Source of the DNA: Zanthoxylum bungeanum
Taxonomy: Eukaryota > Streptophyta > Magnoliopsida > Sapindales > Rutaceae
NCBI GenBank assembly: GCA_019454045.1
Contig: SKCR01017749.1
Location: 1 to 64,000 of the forward strand
Direction of reading: 5' to 3'
DNA length: 64,000 bases
Part shown: piece by piece, positions 56,837 through 64,000 of the stretch
Position numbering within the stretch: the stretch's first letter is position 1
Layout of the letters: every line of letters begins with the position of its first letter
Program-made: the position numbers and the translations under genes
Notes under the pieces: model-generated
Seen by the model: only the letters and a program-made list of their open reading frames with translations
Databases searched by the model: none
Told to the model about the DNA's origin: nothing

Positions 56837-58793
56837 TGTTGGAAAATCTAATCCATGTCCCAAGATCAAAAGAACAAGCAAAACATATAAATGAATGAAC
56901 AATATTGAAGTATGGCGGAATCATACTCACAAAGATCGGAATGCGGATGCGTTGATGAAACAAAAATTCTCTTTTGTGCAGTGAGGGTTTCGGCCAAACA
57001 GAAAAGAGAAGCTCAACCAATTTTTGATCCTTCCAAGCTCTAAGATGAGTTTCCCATAACACCTTTGTATGATCCCTTGATGGTGCTAGCCAAAGATGTG
57101 TATTTTATGTTCCAAACATGCACAAATTCTTCAAGTTTTTTGCAACAAAAAAACAGAAAAGTGGAGCCAAAACTGCAGAGAAGTTTTCGGCAATGTGAGA
57201 GAGGAGAGATCTGATTTTTTGTTACAAAAATCAATTTATATTTATGCCATAATATTTATTAATAATAATAAAAAACTTATGACACAAATCATGCAATGGC
57301 TTAGAGTGTCAAACACTCAATTTCCATGCAAAACCCTTGAGTGCATTGTACACTATCTCCATGCAATGCATCAACAATTAAATAATGCATATAATGACAT
57401 GTGTCATGTGGGCCCACACGTTTCAAATGAAAGTGGGCCCACGTGCACTCACGCGTTCGGGTTCGATATTTCCGAAATACCGAACTTACGTCGCGACGTT
57501 AATTAAATCGAATTTAAATAAATAATTGCGCCTAGCGAAATTATTATTTACGTCGCTAACGAATTAATTCTAAATTAACTCGTTTGCCCGAATTAAAATC
57601 TAATTTTAATTTCGCGTCGAAATCGAATTTCGATTATTATATCGAATATAATAATTTTACGATTAATTCCAAATTAATCGTTCTCTCTCTTTATATAGTA
57701 CTTTATCCAAGATAAAGTCTCTCCGTAATTAATCCAAGATTAATCGAGTTTGAATCATACGTCATTGGTGAATCTTCGGGAAGCGACCCAAGAGATCTCT
57801 AGATATGTTGGCAGTAAATCCGGTTGTCGAACTATCCGAACACGTACGTACCAAGTACTACGTTTTTACCGATTTACAAGACAAGGTTAGCCTCTAGCAA
57901 AACGCCATGTCTACCCAATTCTCTAGAAATATTCTTATTGGATATAAGATCTATAACAGGCGTAGTATACCGTAGTATAGTGTATATCGAACCAGTATCG
58001 GATGATCACATGTAAGGCCTGGGGCTGGAGATGTGTCTGCCCCGTACGATACACATATCGGACATCAAGCAACCAGTCTCTTTGAATCGGATAATCCTGA
58101 CCTAGTCATATTATCCCGATGGTTGCAACCATTATAGAGTACTAGTTCTGTATCCCTCGCGATCATCATCTCCATATGTCTGAAGTGATACTTCCATCTT
58201 GACATCACACCCAATACACTACGATTCTCGATAAACCCAGAAGAGGTGTACACAGAACCCGTTAAAGCCCTGGACCACCAAAACTAAAGTTTACCGATTG
58301 TCGTAAGTACTAGCGATGCAAGTCTCAGGTTAAGATCATATGCACCTACCCTGAAGCGGACTCCCATAGACACGCAGACATACTACCAATGGGACTCCGC
58401 GGGGTCTATCCAGAGCGAAGCTGTTTTCCGTACCATCGGTAAAACACAACCTCCTACCGCACTTGCATAAGTATCCAATACTTAAATATATGAGAACTAT
58501 GCCGTTGTGCCCTCACAACATGCACAAGTGCAGTACTAGTCTATTCCGCATTATCAATGTCCAATCTCGATAATACTACAACTAGGGATATTTAATGATT
58601 AAACCTTTATGGATTGATACCGTCTCATATCATCACAATCCGGAACTAATCATAGGGACTTTTACCATTTATATATCAAAGTAAATAAATTACAAAACGG
58701 TAAAAGGCAATTTCATTACTACATAGTTAATTTTGTACAATAATACAATATCATTTACAAAATAGTGACGCTATGGGTCATTACTGTCTAACA
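56837..58793 (-). repeat. 5' LTR of the Angela-like element
   Basis: This 1957-base LTR pairs with 48685-50647 with only scattered differences and short indels. Confidence 0.9.
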
Positions 58794-60429
58794 AAAACAT
58801 CATCAAATTTAAAGTAACTGAAATTAGACTTTTTCTACGCCCTATATGCTTTCAAATGTAAGTCTTATATTAACAAAATTTAAAAGAAACATAACTTGAG
58901 AAAAGATGTCCACTCACTGGTTTGAAATTTGGCTGGTGTTATGCCACTCGTCGAAAGGAATTTCAGTTCCTACGATGATCTATAATTGATAAAATCAATT
59001 AGCATATAAGTCATGGAATATACTTCGAAACTAGGTTAAATTTATCCATTTGAACACTTGTTATCGCATCAAGACGTATGATACTTATAATATGATGTAA
59101 TGTGTATGTGTGAGCTGATACGAGACCCTTAAGGTGGCCTGTAACATGCCAGGGTGAAACTGGGATGAACTAAAATCAATTTGGGGAAATTCTGGTCTTC
59201 GCGTCATGACGCAGGGCCTTACGCGTCGTGACGCTAACCATTCCAGAAACAATTGCTTGGAGATTTCTAGTGTGCGTCGCGACACGTGAAATCCAGAAGC
59301 AAATCTGCACAAATTTCCCAGTATGCATCATGATGCGTGATCCTTAGAGTCGCGACGCTAGGCCAAAATTTAGGCCTAATATCAACTTCTTCATGTCTAC
59401 ATGCCCAAATACACTTCCATACTTCCATATTTCTACTTCTACTCATCAATTCCTTAAATTTCAATGTAAATTCTTGCTAAACTAAAACTCCTGAATCCAA
59501 CTTAACCCTTTAATCTTATAGTCCATCTAGTTCAATACTTAGGGTTTCAAGTAATTATCCTTACTTAACACAATCAATTCCATGTTTATTATGCCACTAA
59601 ACATAATCCCTAAAGTGGTTTTAGCATTCACATATCATCAAATTAATAAAATTTCCCAATTTAAACATTTGGGTCAAGATGACCTTACCTCTTTTTCTCC
59701 GATTTCCACCACTCTCCAAGCTTTCAATGGTTGTCATCTTCCTTCTAGCTTGTGGGGAATGATATTTGTCTCCCTCTCATTCCTTCTCATTCCTTCTTCT
59801 TTCTTTCTTATTCTTTTCCTTCCTCTTTCTCTTCACGTTTTATATTTTTTTTTCTCTTTTCTAGTTTTTGAAATTTTGAATATTATACCCTCCTTTTATA
59901 CTGGGGGTTATATGAAATTAATGAAATTGGAAAAGATTTTAGAATTATTGAGAATTATTGAAATTTTTCTAGATGGGTCCGCGATACTATTCCCCAGATT
60001 TTTGACCCGCCTTTTTGACCTATTTATAGTTAGAATTTGGAAAAATATTCAACTTAGAATTTGTAGGTCTCGATCTCATTTTTTTGGTGATATAAAATTC
60101 ATAAAAATTGGAGTTTGTATGAGAAAGTTATTGTCCAAACACCATATGCTGTCCGTAAAAGAACATCGTACAATTTCGTATCGAAATTCGAGGAGTTTAC
60201 CAATTGTTCCCAAAGTCATTTCAGGAGTGCATATGTGTCCAACCAAAATTTTATATTATGTAATCACTCATCTCATGATGTAACAATAGTCGGGATTTCC
60301 GATCGTTATATAATTTTTGACCAATTTCAAATGTTTTTCGTGAAATCCGACTTTCAAGATATTAGTTTTAACTTTAAGAATTTTTGCATTCTCACATGAA
60401 TCACTACTTAACTCTTCAAGTTTATTTAA

Positions 60430-60975
60430 TTACAGTTTATGTTCATGACTGAGATTTTCAAGGTTTGAGTTGAATGTTTTAATAGCCCAATATGCCTTAT
60501 GCTTAAGTTCTACAAGCAAATGACAAGATTTTCCATAAACTAGACGATAGGGAGACATTCTCAAAGATGTTTTAAAAGTTGTTCGGTATGTCCAAAGTGC
60601 ACCAGTGAGTCAAAGAGACCAATCTTTGTGATTTGGGTTGACCATTTTTTTTCCAAAATTTCTTTAATTTCCCTATTTGCTAATTCAACTTCACCATTTG
60701 TCTGAGGGTGATAGAAGGTAGAAACTTTATATGTAATTATATATTTTTTCGTTAAAGACTCAAAAGGATTGATACAAAAATATTTACCTCCATCACTTAT
60801 AATGGCCCGAGGGATATCAAATCAACTTAAAATATTTTCTTTGAAAAATTTAATCACGATTTTGTGATCATTGTTTTGACAAGGAATCGCCTCAACCTAT
60901 TTTGAGACGTAATCGACTGCAATTAAAATATATAAAAATCCAAATGATGGTTGAAATGGACCCATGAAATCTATT
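60430..60975 (-). pseudogene. Athila-like integrase core
   Basis: The minus strand reads FMGPFQPSFGFLYILIAVDY, then, after a stop, FDIPRAIISDGGKYF (second catalytic Asp), FYHPQTNGEVELANREIKEI (with the catalytic Glu region) and [18 protein letters not shown] remains of the [13 protein letters not shown] motif. Several stops are present. The order leads on to the C-terminus at 47330-47585 once the Tekay-type solo LTR is removed. Confidence 0.85.
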
Positions 60976-60977
60976 CT

Positions 60978-61345
60978 CTAATAAATCAAATTTTTGATGA
61001 CAAAAATGAGATGTAAAGGTATTATGTCTCTTTTAGAAATGGATCTCAACACAAGTCCCATTTTTTCAGATCTTTTCAAAAAAATCTCCAAATTATTCAA
61101 CCAATTATCAAATGAGTTCCAAAAAATAGTTATATAATCCATAAAGACCTCTAAATAATGTTCAACCACGTCACTAAATATGCTTAACATGCATCTTTGG
61201 AATGTTGCTGGTGTATTACAAAGTCCAAATGACATATTCCTAAATGCAAATATTCCAAAGGGATATGTGAATGTGGTCTTTCACTGATCTTCTAAAGCAA
61301 TGAAAATTTGATAATAACTTGAGTAACCACATGTGAATGTGGTTG
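60978..61345 (-). pseudogene. Athila-like reverse transcriptase fragment
   Basis: It reads SYYQIFIALED, a stop, KTTFTYPFGIFAFRNMSFGL, NTPATFQRCMLSIFSDVVEH and YLEVFMDYITIFWNSFDNWL. The catalytic pair is changed to MDYI from MDDF, so the polymerase site is lost. It then degenerates. The RNase H is not seen between this and the integrase. Confidence 0.88.
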
Positions 61346-61513
61346 TTCTTGGTTATCATTCATTCAATTGAAGTTTGGATGGTTTCTTTGGATTTGGTCT
61401 CTTAAAGGTATTTATGGAATTGACTTAGTCATGGAAACATTATTGCAGGGCTGGAAAAATTGGGCAAACTTGTGTGACATGTTCAATTGAATTACAGATA
61501 TGACATGTGATTC
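61346..61513 (-). other. Unassigned stretch between RT and gag remnants
   Basis: No protein-like signal is recognised. It probably marks the deletion that removed the protease and most of gag. Confidence 0.4.
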
Positions 61514-61753
61514 TTAAATTGACTTAACATGATCACTCTTCCTCATTTCTAATGCCTCAATGTTTTTAGCTAGAGATGCATATTTAGCAGAAAGGTCATG
61601 GTTTTCCCTAAGGTTAAACATGCCTCTACCAGATGACTGCAGTTTTACAGATGACTCATAAGTGCCAACTGTATCCCAGTGTTGTGCATTCTCATCTATG
61701 TGTTCAAGGTAAATTATCTTCATCTTCGGGATTTTTGTCCCTAAATTTGACAT
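61514..61753 (-). pseudogene. Athila-like gag linker fragment
   Basis: The 79-codon minus-strand frame reads YESSVKLQSSGRGMFNLREN and HDLSAKYASLAKNIEALEMR. The G(R/V)xNLxExHDLSAK...L...IEAL pattern resembles the linker before the gag zinc knuckle of Athila/Tat elements. It is short and isolated, so the call is moderate. Confidence 0.55.
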
Positions 61754-61940
61754 TACACATCATTTCCATAACTTATCTACTTTGGGGTGTTAAACCCATG
61801 TAGAAGTAGGAAACCAGCCTCCATGTTCAAACCCGTGATGTGGACACACATTTAACATTTATTTAAATCTCTTCCAATATTGGTAGAATGTTCCCCCGAA
61901 TCTTGTTAAATTATCATTTTATATACTAAATTATATTCCA

Positions 61941-61958
61941 CCAGCAACGGTGCCAAAA
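61941..61958 (-). other. Primer binding site of the older Athila-like element
   Basis: The minus strand reads TTTTGGCACCGTTGCTGG near the LTR end, a decayed form of the TTGGCGCCGTTGCCGG-type site of Athila/Tat elements. Confidence 0.7.
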
Positions 61959-61961
61959 ATT

Positions 61962-63426
61962 TGCCACACTCACAAAATGGTTCTTTACTCCCAAATATAA
62001 GAGTGTCGAAGTAATAAAATAACCTGGAAAGTTCGGGGTTGATCCACAAGCAATAGATTTAGCAAAATAAAATAACAATTTGAGTAACAAAATAAAAAGG
62101 CTGAATTGATTGAAGTCATGAACCATTTTAAATTGGATTGCAACAATAAAATAAAGTGTTGGGGCTAGAAGATCCACTCTTGATATTTCAAATATCGAGA
62201 AATCTTATTTTTTATAATATATAAATTGTCATTTTTACTAATTAATTTACTTCAGAAATTAGTTATACTAAAACATATAAAACCAACCATATATGTGGTG
62301 ATAACATTTTTCTATAACAAGTACATATAGGAACTCAATTATGCCAAATTATATAAAACCATCCATAAAAACAGTGATACAAATTTTTTTTTTGATAATT
62401 AGTCCAAATTTAAATTAATCTCTCATATAATATAGGGTAAAGTATTAACTGTGCCAATCAAGATGAGATTATCTATAGCGAATCAAGACACCTATAAATA
62501 CAAGAGAAGATTAAATATTAATTTTCAAATTGAAATTTATATATTATAACATAAATAATATTCATTTGTATTCTCATATCAAGAGTTTCACCCTTACCCC
62601 AATAAAATGGAATTAGCTACTAATGCTTTGAATAAAAAAAACACTCATAATTTCATTAATGAAAGAAAAAAGAGATTACAAGAAAAATAAAACACACAAG
62701 ACATTTCTTTCAAATTCTTCAAGAGAGAAAATAAAAGAAGCATGCAGAAAATGAGAGGTGAACACCTCTATTTATAGTAGAGGTGCTCATCTCTCAATTA
62801 TGATTTACAATATTACAAACCAAATATAAACAAGAAATTTTTTCTAATTTTTTATTTATTATTTTTCATTTTTTGATTTTTTTCGATTTTTTAGTGATCA
62901 TTTTGCAAACATTTGTCACAATCCACCAAGATTTCAAATTTTATTTATTTATTTATTTATGTATTATTTTTTTGTATTCTAATAATTAAAATTATATACA
63001 ACACATGTGGATTCTTTATCAATTTTGACCTTGAAAATCTCATAATTAGAAAATCATGTAAAGAGAAAAGTTGCAGATATTTGAATCTTTTTTCATTTGG
63101 AACTAGAATTGCCTTAATCTGATATCGGAGTAAAAATGTATGACTAAAATTCAAAAAATGCACAAGGTTAGAATTTCCTAAATTGTACACTGTTAGAACG
63201 TCATTTAAGTTTCTAGCCTCCAAAATCCAAATGTCACGTCCATTTTTCTAGTTATGCATTCAAAGTATTATTTCACCTATATAAGAAATAAAAATAAAAA
63301 TAAAAATATTTAAAACATAGACTTAATTATTATTTCAAAAATGTGTCAAATTAAGGGGATTAATGAAACTACACGTGTAAAATGATTCATTTTTTTTAAT
63401 AAATGTATACTTTTTAGTGTTCATCA
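61962..63426 (-). repeat. 5' LTR of the older Athila-like element
   Basis: It ends GTGTGGCA next to the PBS. The start is placed at TGATGAACAC (63426) by likeness to the LTR start of the LOG-carrying element, which gives 1465 bases. Its partner LTR is not in the window, so the outer edge is unconfirmed. Confidence 0.6.
62754..62785 (-). promoter_or_regulatory. TATA box within a hairpin in the Athila-like LTR
   Basis: On the minus strand ACTATAAAT is framed by perfect 7-base arms CACCTCT and AGAGGTG (62785-62779 and 62769-62763). A further inverted copy adjoins at 62760-62754. The TATA core is thus the loop of a possible stem. Confidence 0.5.
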
Positions 63427-64000
63427 TCTGGGTTTGATTCTTCAAATCTAGTTTTTCACGTTTCTGCACTAGCTAAACAGACTCAGCTCATTAGTGAGAA
63501 ACTTGTACTGCTGTCTATGAATACTTAGGTGAAAGAGATTCCTAAGAAAGTTTGGGTGAGAAAGGAAAATTCTTTCCCAATAACTTCTGAATGCATTGAT
63601 CCTAACAGATATGATGAGAGTGCACTTTGGTATACCTCTTCTTAGACGTTGCAGTCATATTTCCCCATTGTATATGTGCGCGTGTGTTTTATATTTTTAC
63701 ACGACTGTATTTTTTATTTTCACTGCATATGGGTGTCTATGTTTTATTTTTGTTATATGTCCATTAGTATATAGGATAGAAACTGACATAAATTTCATAG
63801 TCGATTCCGAATGGACGCACTCGGAAATACAACTCTACGTACCATTGGATAATGACAAGCCATGTTGTGTATTTTCTTGTTGTTATGTTAAAGGAAAAAT
63901 ACAAAAAAAAATATAAAATGAAAAAAACCAAAAAGATTTTCTAGCTTGAAAGAGCATGTAAAAGCTTGTGCATGTGGTCATGGTATGTATGATATATGCT
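63427..64000. other. Unassigned right flank
   Basis: I recognise no coding or transposon end. The hydrophobic plus-strand frame at 63596-63916 starts in ordinary AT-rich DNA and resembles no family I know. Confidence 0.4.

Larger units (their letters stand above)
48685..58793 (-). mobile_element. Ty1/copia retrotransposon, Angela/BARE-like, complete structure but broken frames
   Basis: LTRs of 1963 and 1957 bases (48685-50647 and 56837-58793) begin TGTTGGAAAATC and end GTCTAACA. Perfect AAAAC lies on both sides (48680-48684 and 58794-58798). On the minus strand the order is PBS, long leader, gag, protease, integrase, RT, RNase H, polypurine tract, as in all copia elements. RT and RNase H motifs ([40 protein letters not shown]) match the Angela/BARE clade. 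Several frameshifts block a full polyprotein. The LTRs are very similar by eye, so it is a fairly recent insertion. Confidence 0.93.
47586..60310 (-). repeat. Tekay-type solo LTR, split by an Angela-like copia element
   Basis: The two parts 47586-48684 and 58799-60310 add to about 2.6 kb and match, inverted, the LTRs at 22252 and 28689, including the palindrome cluster (59185-59365). A perfect TAATT lies on both sides (47581-47585 and 60311-60315), so this is a solo LTR within the Athila integrase. The long plus-strand frame at 59582-60283 is antisense LTR and not a gene. Confidence 0.9.
44135..63426 (-). mobile_element. Older Athila-like Ty3/gypsy element, split by copia, LARD-type and Tekay-type insertions
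   Basis: Reading the minus strand: LTR 63426-61962 (begins TGATGAACAC), PBS, gag piece 61753-61514, RT 61345-60978, integrase core 60975-60430, then after the Tekay-type solo LTR the integrase C-terminus 47585-47330, the accessory frame from 47110 and, beyond a solo LTR (44263-46768), its end at 44135. The 3' LTR is not seen because the copia element lies there. The sequence joins correctly across TAATT and CATG target sites. Most of gag and the protease are deleted. The LTR start resembles TGATGAGCGG of the LOG-carrying element, so both belong to one lineage. Confidence 0.8.

Noticed and set aside
59582..60283. Plus-strand frame of 233 codons
   Set aside because: Antisense to the start of the Tekay-type solo LTR; matches LTR sequence, no domain, Phe/Leu/Ile-rich by composition.
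63596..63916. Plus-strand frame of 106 codons with hydrophobic stretch
   Set aside because: No family recognised, AT-rich composition, alternative start; not enough to call a gene.

Overview
This is plant nuclear DNA, almost certainly from a dicot. It is AT-rich, has an intron-containing cytosolic ribosomal protein gene at the left edge, and is otherwise almost entirely LTR retrotransposons of plant-specific lineages inserted into one another. I cannot name the species. Nothing suggests bacteria or an organelle. There are no operons, ribosome binding sites or CRISPR arrays, and I recognised no tRNA or rRNA genes.

Layout. (1) 1-1330, minus strand: the 5' part of a 60S ribosomal protein L11 (uL5) gene with four exons visible, running off the left edge, with telo-box and site II promoter motifs upstream. 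(2) 1555-3563: AT-rich intergenic DNA. (3) 3569-20506, minus strand: a Ty3/gypsy Tat-lineage element with a broken gag-PR-RT-RH-aRH-INT order and two tandem-repeat arrays in its 3' UTR. It is split by a coding-free LTR element with 2.6 kb LTRs (11412-19393, TSD CGTTT). (4) 20512-21895: AT-rich DNA with a possible hAT-like remnant and a 24-bp minisatellite. (5) 21896-44134: a 5'-truncated Ty1/copia element, itself hit by a decayed Tekay-like gypsy element (22252-33350), whose right LTR holds a solo LTR of an Athila-like element. (6) 33915-40843: the rest of that Athila-like element, internal region plus one LTR. It lies between two copies of a 3.3 kb direct repeat. (7) 44135-63426, minus strand: an older Athila-like element split three ways. 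The inserts are the copia element of (5), a solo LTR related to the coding-free element (44263-46768), and a Tekay-type solo LTR (47586-60310) that contains an Angela-like copia element (48685-58793, TSD AAAAC). (8) 63427-64000: unassigned.

The most interesting object is the Athila-like element at 33915-40843. Its gag, a protease lacking the active-site segment, and the C-terminal domain of integrase lie in one frame broken by a single stop. RT, RNase H and the integrase core are missing, so it cannot move by itself. Between this frame and the 3' LTR it carries two cargo frames. One is a 192-residue Cys-containing protein of unknown function that also survives, decayed, in the older Athila-like element. 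The other is an intronless LOG-like gene (cytokinin riboside monophosphate phosphoribohydrolase family) with the GGGxxGLMG and PGGxGTxEE motifs and one in-frame stop near its C-terminus. The simplest reading is a non-autonomous retrotransposon that captured a host cytokinin-activation transcript recently.

The nesting order is supported by target-site duplications at six joints, all read by eye. Identity and difference counts quoted in the entries are also by eye, not computed.
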